Of a stretch of DNA of 6,874 nucleotides, positions 1-5,062 are shown piece after piece. Position numbers and translations under genes: made by a program. Positions within the stretch are counted from its first letter, which is position 1. Each line of letters opens with the position of its first letter. The notes beneath the pieces were generated by a model. It did not search any database, was not told where the DNA came from, and saw only the letters and a program-made list of their open reading frames with translations. Source of the DNA: Bacillota bacterium (lineage in GTDB: Bacteria; Bacillota_B; Desulfitobacteriia; Desulfitobacteriales; Desulfitobacteriaceae); the NCBI GenBank assembly GCA_021779415.1, contig JAJYAS010000181.1:1-6874 (forward strand), written 5' to 3'.

Positions 1-386
1 CCCTTTGTTGGGGCGATTACGACGGAACTACTAGTAAACACTAATTCACCGGCTAAATCACAACCAGTGGTTTCAACCACCACAAAAGTCATTGTTCCCA
101 GCTTACCGCTGCGTTCATAGACATCCTTAATGCACCTCTTACAAGTAAGGCTATCTCCCACACAGAGCGGGCGCTGATATGTTATTTTCTGCTCTCCGTG
201 AATCATACCTGGAATGGGCAATTCAACTCCAGGAATGTTTGCCTGAAGCATCGTTCCTACAAATGTCGCAGGCACCCGGTTGTCGAACCTAACCCCTATA
301 GCCTCGGCAAATCTACGCACTTCTTCGAGTTTAATTTTTAATACAACAGGCTCACTCTCTCGACCAATTAATTCTTTCCCAATCAT
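1..386 (-). CDS. MaoC/FAS1-like hot-dog dehydratase, N-terminal domain protein (3' end off the window)
   Basis: This reading frame stays open from an ATG at 386 to the left edge, giving 128 residues without a stop. The middle of the protein carries the pattern HGEQKITYQRPLCVGDSL at residues 63-80, followed by a DVYER-SGKLGTMTFVVVE stretch. That pattern is typical of the MaoC N-terminal/FAS1-like dehydratase domain, a hot-dog fold found in (R)-specific enoyl-CoA or hydroxyacyl hydratases, including HadA-type subunits. Family members of this single-domain kind are about 140-150 residues, so only a short tail is probably missing. A ribosome site (AGAGGAGG) lies 8-10 bases before the ATG. It is the last visible gene of the minus-strand operon, 38 bases after the small TPR-like gene. 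HadA-type subunits usually pair with a second hot-dog protein carrying the catalytic Asp/His; that gene could lie just beyond the edge. The fold is confident; the substrate is unknown. Confidence 0.88.
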   Translation of the reverse strand, partial: MIGKELIGRESEPVVLKIKLEEVRRFAEAIGVRFDNRVPATFVGTMLQANIPGVELPIPGMIHGEQKITYQRPLCVGDSLTCKRCIKDVYERSGKLGTMTFVVVETTGCDLAGELVFTSSSVVIAPTK

Positions 387-424
387 ACACTCCGCCCTCC
401 TCTTTCTGTGATCGATCCTACTTT

Positions 425-622
425 TCAGAGACCCATCTTCTGTTTTAGATCACCTAGTTTTGTCTGCACCACTTCTAATCCAGGATCGAGAACATTGGCT
501 ACCATATACTCGTTTAAAGCTTCATGCAGGTAGCCCGCACGTTCCTTAAGAATACCCTCCCCTAAATGCCTCATAGCTAAGCTTTCATGATCCATATCAT
601 CCTCGTTATGTCCAATGTGCAC
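425..622 (-). CDS. small TPR-like protein, GTG start
   Basis: This encodes 65 residues starting with GTG at 622. I chose this start because a perfect AAGGAGG at 629-635 lies 6 bases before it, and because it falls 2 bases after the TAA of the preceding gene (625-627). An upstream ATG at 661 would overlap that gene by 37 bases and has no comparable ribosome site. Residues about 16-42 read GEGILKERAGYLHEALNEY then VANVLDP, which has the Gly, Ala, Tyr and Ala-x-x-x-Asp-Pro spacing of a tetratricopeptide helix pair. A second, partial helix ends the protein. It is soluble with no signal peptide. Single TPR-like units of this size usually mediate protein contacts, so it may help assemble a complex made by its operon neighbours; that is inference. 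No catalytic residues are evident. Translation is probably coupled to the upstream gene. Confidence 0.82.
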   Translation of the reverse strand: MHIGHNEDDMDHESLAMRHLGEGILKERAGYLHEALNEYMVANVLDPGLEVVQTKLGDLKQKMGL

Positions 623-624
623 GA

Positions 625-1227
625 TTAGCCTCCTTGTGTCAGTCGGAAAGAAAGTTCGCATAACCCACTACCGTCTGCATCTTTACTGTAGGTCATTTGC
701 AAATTGGTTCCCGCCTTTTCTGCTGCTTCCTGATTAGCTGCCAAACAGAATGCCTGACAATTGTTGAGTCCTTTTTCAGCGAACATCTTACCAAGGCTGC
801 AGTTAAAACTGCGAACTTTTAAGGCCTTGGTCGTCGCTTCCGTGACAGTCCATGCATCCCGCGGGCGCAGAGTTAAAATGCCGAGTTCAACATACCGTTC
901 AAAGACATGGGGAAACCGAATCCCGGTTTGCTGGGCCACGCGTTCTATCATGTCAGCCGTTCGATCTCGGTAGGCGTCGGAATCAGCTTTCCTTATCAAA
1001 AGGCTCATAAACGTCTTTCCCTGTTTTGCTAAAAAATCCTCGCTAGTTTCTCCAGCAGGGTTAATCAGACCTTCAAGCGGGAATTCTTTGTTGACAGCAT
1101 AAATTAATTCTTTGGGTAGATCATAGGCATAATCCTGTCCGGGATTTATCTTCAAACGACGTTCAGCCGCCACCTCAGTACTCGGGTTGCCTTTGACTTT
1201 TTGCAAGACCTTAAAATCCAAAGCCAT
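625..1227 (-). CDS. uncharacterised protein, C-terminal half like ATC-hydrolase-type proteins
   Basis: This encodes 200 residues from an ATG at 1227, preceded by a GGGGAG ribosome site about 7 bases away. I do not recognise the whole protein. The C-terminal part (about residues 138-196) has the layout Phe-x-Cys-Ser-Leu, Met-Phe-x-Glu-x-Gly-Leu, Phe-Cys-Leu-Ala-Ala-Asn, then an acidic Asp-Gly-Ser-Gly-x-Cys and a closing Leu-Ser-Phe-Arg-Leu. This resembles the L-2-amino-thiazoline-4-carboxylate hydrolase-like family, whose members carry a CP motif, a conserved Cys-x-x-Asp/Asn segment and a final C-x-F-x-F. The four cysteines are C143, C157, C161 and C190. They could bind metal or serve catalysis. 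The N-terminal half is charged and mostly helical with no transmembrane segment. It sits between a ferredoxin gene (44 bases upstream) and the TPR-like gene (2 bases downstream). The family assignment is by eye and tentative; the gene itself is solid. Confidence 0.85.
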   Translation of the reverse strand: MALDFKVLQKVKGNPSTEVAAERRLKINPGQDYAYDLPKELIYAVNKEFPLEGLINPAGETSEDFLAKQGKTFMSLLIRKADSDAYRDRTADMIERVAQQTGIRFPHVFERYVELGILTLRPRDAWTVTEATTKALKVRSFNCSLGKMFAEKGLNNCQAFCLAANQEAAEKAGTNLQMTYSKDADGSGLCELSFRLTQGG

Positions 1228-1271
1228 ACTTAACTCCCCTTCATTAATAATTGTCCAAGTATCGTTATTTA

Positions 1272-1574
1272 CTAAGAATTACGTTCCCTTAATTGGGCGG
1301 CCCTTTCTTCTCTAAACTTCTGGGCCAACTCCTCGCGTGGTACGAAATTAAGTTGAATCGCGCCATTAGGACAAACCTTAACACAGTCGCCACAACCGGA
1401 ACACTTGTCGAAATAGCGCCCTACAATTCGATATTCACTAGGATCGCTCTCTCGTCCTTTCCATACCTTTGTGGGCCCGCACACGAAAACAACCGATGGA
1501 CACACACTTAAACACTTTCGACAGCTCAAGGGATCTTTACATAAATCATAGTCAAAGCCAATTTGAGCAATCAT
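1272..1574 (-). CDS. two-cluster 4Fe-4S ferredoxin
   Basis: This is a 100-residue soluble electron carrier with two 4Fe-4S cluster motifs. The first is unusual in spacing: C12-x5-C18-x2-C21-x3-C25-Pro. The second is classical: C58-x2-C61-x2-C64-x3-C68-Pro, followed by NGAI. A further cysteine, C32, and a roughly 32-residue charged insert separate the two motifs, more than in small clostridial ferredoxins. The C-terminal tail is rich in Glu and Arg and probably helical. The ATG at 1574 has a GGGGG-type ribosome site that overlaps the stop codon of the preceding Fe-S gene; the gap between the two genes is 12 bases. The natural reading is that it passes electrons to or from the larger Fe-S protein encoded just before it. 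Which enzyme is the final partner cannot be told from this window. Confidence 0.93.
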   Translation of the reverse strand: MIAQIGFDYDLCKDPLSCRKCLSVCPSVVFVCGPTKVWKGRESDPSEYRIVGRYFDKCSGCGDCVKVCPNGAIQLNFVPREELAQKFREERAAQLRERNS

Positions 1575-1586
1575 TTGGTTCCCCCC

Positions 1587-2420
1587 TTACCAGTTCTCAG
1601 CTAATCCAGGCATGCTTTGCCTGTCTAGCAATTCTATAGCCCCACTTGGGCAAGCTGTCACGCAGAGTCCGCAGCCAAAACATTGATCCAGATCAATATA
1701 AGCCTTGTTCGTATAGACCTCCAGATTTAGAGCCTTAAACTGACAGCGACCCAAGCAGCTTTTACACCCTGTGCATTTCTCTCGATCTACTTTAGCCACT
1801 GTATGCCCCTTTAATAGAAATTTAAAATCATAGTCAATTCGATTACGCACCGCGACACACCCTGGATACTCACATTGACAGAGTCCGCCGATATAGGGTG
1901 TACCAAATACATCAACTGTCTGCACACGCCCTTCTTTGTGGTTCATCATGGCCCATTCTTTGGCCTCCTCTGGAGTGACAAACTCTACCCCACCATGATA
2001 GGTCTCAGGCCAACGTTCCCACTTGTACATGCCGGGTCCGATACCCATGCACGTAAAGTTCTCTTCATCCGGCATACCCCTCTGCACACGACGACAGCCG
2101 CATGTCATTTTAGCCAAGGGATAAGCGGTGTCTAAAATCTGCAAATATTCGTCTAACGTCACAACCTGTCCGAAATGGGTTTGATAGGCATGCTCCAAGG
2201 CATCTCGTTTAATTTCGTCTTCCCATTCTTGGTCTCCGCTAATCCGTGCTTTAACTAACTCTGCCACTACTCCTGCACCCATCCCCGCTGCCTGTGGATC
2301 AGCATCAGCACCCGCTGCTTCTTTGCCTTCTTTGCGCACTTTATAAAGGCGACGAGCATAATTTTCCGGGTTTAGATACCATTTCTCCCCGTTACCATAT
2401 TTTTCACATACCCAACACAT
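1587..2420 (-). CDS. cysteine-rich 4Fe-4S protein with C-terminal dicluster domain
   Basis: This encodes 277 residues beginning MCWVCEKYG. The frame could be extended to an ATG at 2507, but that would overlap the PHP gene by 83 bases. The ATG at 2420 has a perfect AAGGAGGT at 2429-2436, 8 bases upstream, and lies 4 bases after the PHP stop, so I use it. Cysteines fall in four groups: C2/C5; C107 and C109 in a CGCRR motif, then C124; C181, C183 and C188 in CQCEYPGC; and two 4Fe-4S motifs, C216/C219/C222/C226 and C247/C250/C253/C257-Pro. The order CxCR, Cys, Glu-Glu-Ala helix, Gly-Arg-Val, CxCx4C and then dicluster ferredoxin recalls a family of anaerobe 4Fe-4S proteins. Those contain a CxCR...GLVH...NCCxCC segment before the ferredoxin domain. 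No membrane segment or signal peptide is visible, so it is likely cytoplasmic. The role is electron transfer, possibly with extra metal centres; the partner is unknown. Confidence 0.92.
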   Translation of the reverse strand: MCWVCEKYGNGEKWYLNPENYARRLYKVRKEGKEAAGADADPQAAGMGAGVVAELVKARISGDQEWEDEIKRDALEHAYQTHFGQVVTLDEYLQILDTAYPLAKMTCGCRRVQRGMPDEENFTCMGIGPGMYKWERWPETYHGGVEFVTPEEAKEWAMMNHKEGRVQTVDVFGTPYIGGLCQCEYPGCVAVRNRIDYDFKFLLKGHTVAKVDREKCTGCKSCLGRCQFKALNLEVYTNKAYIDLDQCFGCGLCVTACPSGAIELLDRQSMPGLAENW

Positions 2421-2424
2421 GCCG

Positions 2425-3090
2425 TTATACCTCCTTTTTCTTTGCCTGGAAATGTCCATTTCGCAATTGAGCCACCAATTGGATTTCGCTTTCAACTGGG
2501 TTATCAAATACAGTCACACAAGAACCGACACTGAGTACGCTGTGAGCGTCGCTCCCTCCTGTTCCTTTTCTATCCAAGACGACTGCGGCTTTTCGAGCCG
2601 CTTGGATTTCCTGCCAACTGCTCCGCCCATTATAGACTTCTAAAGTATCCACAAACTCAAACACCGGTCTCCTGCACATCTCCTCCACTTCAATCGGCTC
2701 CAAACCACGTTCTTCCCTAGAGAACGCGCACAATGCGAAATCAGTTCTAAAAGGGTGGGCAGCGACCATGAAACCTCCCAACTCATGTACTAATTGGGTT
2801 AATTTTGCTAGGTCATCTCTAAGATGTAACAAGGGCTGGTGAACACCATATACCAGGATTTCGCCTACAGATGTGCTCAATTCAACCCCACTGTAAACTT
2901 GTATACCGCTTTCACGGTGAAGTTTAGCCAACTCCCCTAGGTCCCAACTATAATCATGATCTGTGATGCAGACCCCATCAAGACCTTTCTGACTCGCTGC
3001 TTGAATTAAGTCGCAGATGTGCATACGACTGCAAGCAGAACCTTGACTGGAATGAGTATGCAAATCAAATTCCATGCTAGATTTCTTCAT
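2425..3090 (-). CDS. PHP-domain metal-dependent phosphoesterase
   Basis: This 221-residue protein carries the full set of PHP (polymerase and histidinol phosphatase) metal-ligand motifs in order. They are H11-x-H13 (DLHTHSSQGS), D44-H45-D46 (ITDHD), E70 (GVELST), H112 (AAHPFR), and D181-x-H183 (GGSDAH). Stand-alone PHP proteins of this size usually hydrolyse small phosphomonoesters or nucleotide phosphates using two or three metal ions. The substrate cannot be read from the sequence. It is the first gene of the operon and ends 4 bases before the Fe-S gene. The GGGGAGG ribosome site is only 3 bases from the ATG at 3090, which is tight. A second ATG at 3075 is too far (18 bases) and is less likely. 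A sigma-54 type promoter lies 44 bases upstream. Why a phosphoesterase should head a redox/acyl operon is not clear; it could process a nucleotide cofactor or signal, as inference only. Confidence 0.92.
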   Translation of the reverse strand: MKKSSMEFDLHTHSSQGSACSRMHICDLIQAASQKGLDGVCITDHDYSWDLGELAKLHRESGIQVYSGVELSTSVGEILVYGVHQPLLHLRDDLAKLTQLVHELGGFMVAAHPFRTDFALCAFSREERGLEPIEVEEMCRRPVFEFVDTLEVYNGRSSWQEIQAARKAAVVLDRKGTGGSDAHSVLSVGSCVTVFDNPVESEIQLVAQLRNGHFQAKKKEV

Positions 3091-3134
3091 ATTCCTCCCC
3101 TAATTATTTTGACAATACCTTAACCATTTCTATA

Positions 3135-3151
3135 AGCAATTTCCATGCCAA
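3135..3151 (-). promoter_or_regulatory. sigma-54 (-24/-12) promoter of the PHP/Fe-S/MaoC operon
   Basis: Read on the minus strand, the 17 bases are TTGGCATGGAAATTGCT. Compared with the sigma-54 consensus YTGGCACGRNNNTTGCW, every defined position matches except one (T for C in the -24 box). The GG of the -24 element is at 3148-3149 and the GC of the -12 element at 3136-3137. Transcription would begin near 3124, leaving a leader of about 34 bases before the ATG at 3090. No convincing -35/-10 pair is seen closer to the gene. Sigma-54 promoters need an ATP-dependent enhancer-binding activator; no such gene is in this window. Confidence 0.78.
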
Positions 3152-3433
3152 TTAATTTCCCTCGTGCCTTTCTCCATCAGATACATTATTTACACTAGCA
3201 ATAAAGTCCATGAAACACCTACAATCCTTGCTAGGCCCAGTCCTAAGCGGTTCACCTAATAGCCCAAACGAAACACCAAATTACTGGAAACAGCGCATTA
3301 ATAATCCTCACTCAGGACATAGTCCCTCGAATATGTTTTAATAGCGTACACAACGCGTTAATGTTAATTTCAATCATTTGGAATTTGGTTCTTAGGCTAA
3401 GTTTCAGGAAAATGTTGGCTAAGGGTGAGAAAC
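3152..3433. other. non-coding region upstream of the sigma-54 promoter
   Basis: This stretch of about 280 bases holds no convincing gene on either strand. It lies between the sigma-54 promoter and the terminator of the neighbouring small gene, which is where an enhancer-binding activator would bind. Two small dyads stand out. One is GGAC-ATA-GTCC at 3315-3325. The other is an AT-flanked GCGT-ACACA-ACGC at 3344-3356, extended imperfectly by TTAA on both sides (3338-3361). Either could be an upstream activator site, but nothing in the sequence proves it. Confidence 0.35.
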
Positions 3434-3480
3434 AAAAAAGTGTAAAGACACCTCTAAAATGAATAGATGTCTTTACACTT
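3434..3480 (-). terminator. rho-independent terminator of the 61-residue gene
   Basis: A perfect 13-base inverted repeat (arms 3438-3450 and 3468-3480, AAGTGTAAAGACA and its complement) surrounds a 17-base loop. On the minus strand it is followed by six T residues (A tract 3434-3439 on the plus strand). It begins 22 bases after the stop codon of the minus-strand gene ending at 3502. The stem is AT-rich for a terminator but long and exact. Confidence 0.82.
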
Positions 3481-3501
3481 AATACAATAATTAGATTTTC
3501 C

Positions 3502-3687
3502 TCATTTTGTCTTCGTTAAGCGTGGTAAATCCCAGAATTCTTTCTTAAGCGGAACCTCATAAGTGATCTTCGTGTATTGTTCTTTGTCATAAGTTTGACC
3601 CTTTAGAAGATCAACTAGAAAACGCTCCCCACTACTTTTGTTTTCAATAACGACCATACGACTCGGATTACTTGGCGGTCTTTCCAT
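3502..3687 (-). CDS. small uncharacterised protein (61 residues)
   Basis: This encodes 61 residues, MERPPSNPSRMVVIENKSSG onward, with a basic C-terminus ending LTKTK. The start is taken as the ATG at 3687 because the GAGGAG ribosome site lies 7 bases before it. An ATG five codons earlier (3702) overlaps that ribosome site and is unlikely. The middle (VVIENKSSGERFLVDLLKG) reads like a short beta hairpin followed by a turn, and the protein is hydrophilic with no Cys, no signal peptide and no membrane segment. I do not recognise a family. It looks like a separate transcription unit: there is 240 bases of non-coding DNA upstream and a strong terminator right after it. That, together with the clean ribosome site, supports it as a real gene. 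Confidence 0.72.
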   Translation of the reverse strand: MERPPSNPSRMVVIENKSSGERFLVDLLKGQTYDKEQYTKITYEVPLKKEFWDLPRLTKTK

Positions 3688-3928
3688 ATAAACTCTCCTC
3701 AATGAATTTCTTCAATTACTTTTGGCCCTGAGACTTAGTATTCGATGAAATTTTGTGTATACCTTTATCTCTACTCAGGAATTTCGATTCCAAATAGTGT
3801 CACTTACATAATTATTACCAATATAGAAAGAAATTATATCCTTGTAACTCTCTTGCCAGATATCATTTAGTTCTAAATTTTCAGAACTGACCGTACAATG
3901 TTTTAGCATTGTTTCGGGGGGTTACGTT
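3688..3928. other. divergent intergenic region between two small genes
   Basis: The genes on either side point away from each other, so this 241-base AT-rich stretch should hold both promoters. For the minus-strand gene a possible pair is TTACAA and TATATT with a 16-base spacer (near 3823-3850), which is only a fair match. For the plus-strand gene I see TACAAT at 3894-3899 but no good -35. Inverted repeats are AGTTCT-N8-AGAACT at 3869-3888, GGAAT-TTCG-ATTCC at 3778-3791, and ACAATG-N6-CATTGT at 3895-3912. No gene is seen in it. Confidence 0.35.
3895..3912 (+). repeat. inverted repeat just before the ribosome site of the 99-residue gene
   Basis: ACAATG-TTTTAG-CATTGT is a perfect 6-base inverted repeat that can extend inward by a G-T and a T-A pair. 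It ends 3 bases before the G-run that serves as ribosome site (3916-3921) for the GTG start at 3929. It could be an operator or a leader hairpin affecting translation. Confidence 0.4.
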
Positions 3929-4228
3929 GTGTCAAATTTTAATTTTACCTCAATTCGAGAATTCAACCAAATACTGACTATTTATAGGACGTGCATTTCT
4001 GAGCCGTTTCATCATAATCCTATAACCCTACCGCATGGTTTGAGCGCTGAGGAGTTAAGCGAATTAGAATCTGTGTATTACACATTAACCCTAATACTTT
4101 ATGACTTACGTATGGGCAACCTTGAAAAGAAACGAATTTACGGGAATATGCAGGATTTCATAGAGTCGAAATACCCTCTTACAAAGAAGGCCAACTGTTA
4201 CACAGGAATTCTTGATATATATAGATAG
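3929..4228 (+). CDS. uncharacterised 99-residue protein, GTG start
   Basis: This encodes 99 residues from GTG at 3929, with a GGGGGG ribosome site at 3916-3921, 7 bases before it. There is no in-frame ATG near the ribosome site. The protein is soluble and mostly helical, with no signal peptide. A central segment, GLSAEELSELESVYYTLTLI, looks like an amphipathic helix, and aromatic residues are frequent. Two cysteines occur (residues 23 and about 90), too few for a metal site. I do not recognise a family. It stands alone: the next gene upstream is divergent, and a terminator hairpin starts 28 bases after its TAG stop. The gene is supported by the ribosome site, continuous helix-like coding character and the terminator, but no function can be given. 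Confidence 0.72.
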   Translation: MSNFNFTSIREFNQILTIYRTCISEPFHHNPITLPHGLSAEELSELESVYYTLTLILYDLRMGNLEKKRIYGNMQDFIESKYPLTKKANCYTGILDIYR

Positions 4229-4255
4229 AAAATAGAGTGTCTAAACCAAACCCTT

Positions 4256-4290
4256 ATCCCATTGAAGGCTCCAATGGGATTCTTATTTTT
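4256..4290 (+). terminator. rho-independent terminator of the 99-residue gene
   Basis: A perfect 9-base stem ATCCCATTG (4256-4264) pairs with CAATGGGAT (4272-4280) around a 7-base loop. It is followed by TCTTATTTTT. It begins 28 bases after the stop codon of the plus-strand gene ending at 4228. Confidence 0.78.
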
Positions 4291-4405
4291 GAAATTTATC
4301 ACTCCAGAGATTGCATTAATAGAAGTTGCTAACAGTGGTTATACTCTAAATGATCATTGCAGAGCAATGGCTGATAATCCATAACTAAACGAAGAGGTGT
4401 TTATT

Positions 4406-4714
4406 ATGTTCAGTGACAAGATTTTAACTTGTAGGGACTGTGGTCAGGAATTTGTCTTTTCTGCATCAGAACAAGAATTCTTCGCTGAGAAGGGGTTTAC
4501 AAACGAACCCGGGAGATGCCCACAATGTCGTGCAGCTAAAAAGGCTCAATCTCGACCTTCTGGTGGTTATAACACACGTCAGGAACGCGAAATGTTTCCT
4601 GCCATATGTGCATCGTGTGGAAGAGAGACGACAGTTCCATTTCGGCCATCCGGTGATAAACCAGTATATTGTCGAGAATGCTTCCAATCTATGCCCCGTA
4701 ATAATAATTGGTAA
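4406..4714 (+). CDS. double zinc-ribbon protein (zf-trcl-like plus CxxC-x17-CxxC)
   Basis: This 102-residue protein has two four-cysteine zinc-ribbon modules. The first is C9-x2-C12 ... C38-x2-C41, with the sequence TCRDCGQEFVFSASEQEFF and then GFTNEPGRCPQCR. This is the hallmark of the small 'probable zinc-ribbon' (zf-trcl) domain. The second is C68-x2-C71-x17-C89-x2-C92, ending YCRECF, matching the CxxC-x17-CxxC family. A Ser/Gly/Arg-rich linker joins them. The ATG at 4406 is chosen because GAAGAGG at 4391-4397 lies 8 bases before it; a GTG at 4397 is inside that site. The combination is common in Firmicutes, where it is often annotated only as a zinc-ribbon protein; nucleic-acid or protein binding is likely but unproven. 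The gene is single and ends at a strong hairpin directly after its TAA. Confidence 0.92.
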   Translation: MFSDKILTCRDCGQEFVFSASEQEFFAEKGFTNEPGRCPQCRAAKKAQSRPSGGYNTRQEREMFPAICASCGRETTVPFRPSGDKPVYCRECFQSMPRNNNW

Positions 4715-4715
4715 T

Positions 4716-4750
4716 GAAAAACCTCTCCTGTTCTACAGGGGAGGTTTTTC
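4716..4750 (+). terminator. strong, possibly bidirectional rho-independent terminator
   Basis: A 16-base stem with one G-T pair (arms 4716-4731 and 4735-4750) encloses a 3-base loop. It has A residues at the 5' end and TTTTT at the 3' end, so it can act on both strands. It starts 1 base after the TAA of the zinc-ribbon gene. On the minus strand it faces the decayed gene tail that ends at 4815. Confidence 0.92.
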
Positions 4751-4814
4751 AAACTTACAACGATCCTTCATACGTTCAAACTAACATTTTATTATTTCTG
4801 TTATTCAATCTTTC

Positions 4815-4976
4815 TTACATCTTAGAATACAATTCCTTGGAACATTCTGGACAGATATCATGTGTAAATTCTGCCTCAGAATGATCCTCAATGTAATTTT
4901 CCACACGGTTCCAGTATCCCTTATCATCCCTTATCTTTTTACAAGATGCACAAATAGGAATAAGGCCCTGATTATC
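4815..4976 (-). pseudogene. remnant of the Cys-rich C-terminal tail of a PAS/GGDEF/response-regulator protein
   Basis: On the minus strand, 53 codons ending at TAA (4815-4817) read DNQ then GLIPICASCKKIRDDKGYW, followed by NRVENYIEDHSEAEFTHDICPECSKELY. This is an almost perfect copy of the conserved tail that follows the last domain in many bacterial PAS, GGDEF and response-regulator signalling proteins. In those proteins it is never on its own; it follows several hundred residues of sensor or receiver domain. Here an in-frame TAG at 4977-4979 lies directly before it. There is no ATG in the segment apart from the last residue, and the DNA upstream is the leader of the cytochrome gene. It therefore looks like the 3' end of a deleted gene. 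The two Cys pairs, CASC and CPEC, are intact, so loss was recent or the tail is still used. Confidence 0.8.
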
Positions 4977-4987
4977 CTATACCAAGA

Positions 4988-5016
4988 AATAATTGTAGAA
5001 CCCCACGCCCTATAAT
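4988..5016 (+). promoter_or_regulatory. possible promoter of the tetraheme cytochrome gene
   Basis: A perfect TATAAT occurs at 5011-5016, 46 bases before the cytochrome start codon. No good -35 box sits at the right distance (the six bases 17 upstream are AATAAT), so if this is a promoter it probably depends on an activator. Confidence 0.3.
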
Positions 5017-5062
5017 TATGCTTCACTTTGGGCAGACTGACATGTAAAGGGGGTGGGGTTTT
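4997..5062 (+). repeat. long-range inverted repeat around the leader of the cytochrome gene
   Basis: AGAACCCCACGCCC (4997-5010) can pair with GGGGGTGGGGTTTT (5049-5062) at 13 of 14 positions, one being G-T. The right arm contains the ribosome site and reaches the base before the ATG. If the transcript starts upstream of 4997, the structure would hide the ribosome site. Confidence 0.4.

Noticed and set aside
1875..2135. Plus-strand open frame inside the Fe-S gene
   Set aside because: It is a shadow of the minus-strand coding sequence, with no ribosome site and no recognisable protein pattern. The same holds for plus-strand frames at 761-973, 1293-1511 and 2419-2643.
2421..2507. N-terminal extension of the Fe-S protein to an ATG at 2507
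   Set aside because: It overlaps the PHP gene in another frame and lacks a ribosome site, whereas the ATG at 2420 has a perfect one at the right distance.
4440..4784. Alternative plus frame and a minus frame (4466-4687) across the zinc-ribbon gene
   Set aside because: The zinc-ribbon frame has eight correctly spaced cysteines. The others run through the terminator or lack any start signal.
4917..4937. Short direct repeat ATCCCTTATC x2
   Set aside because: It is explained by the codons for Ile-Arg-Asp-Asp-Lys-Gly-Tyr in the conserved signalling tail, so it is not a repeat element.
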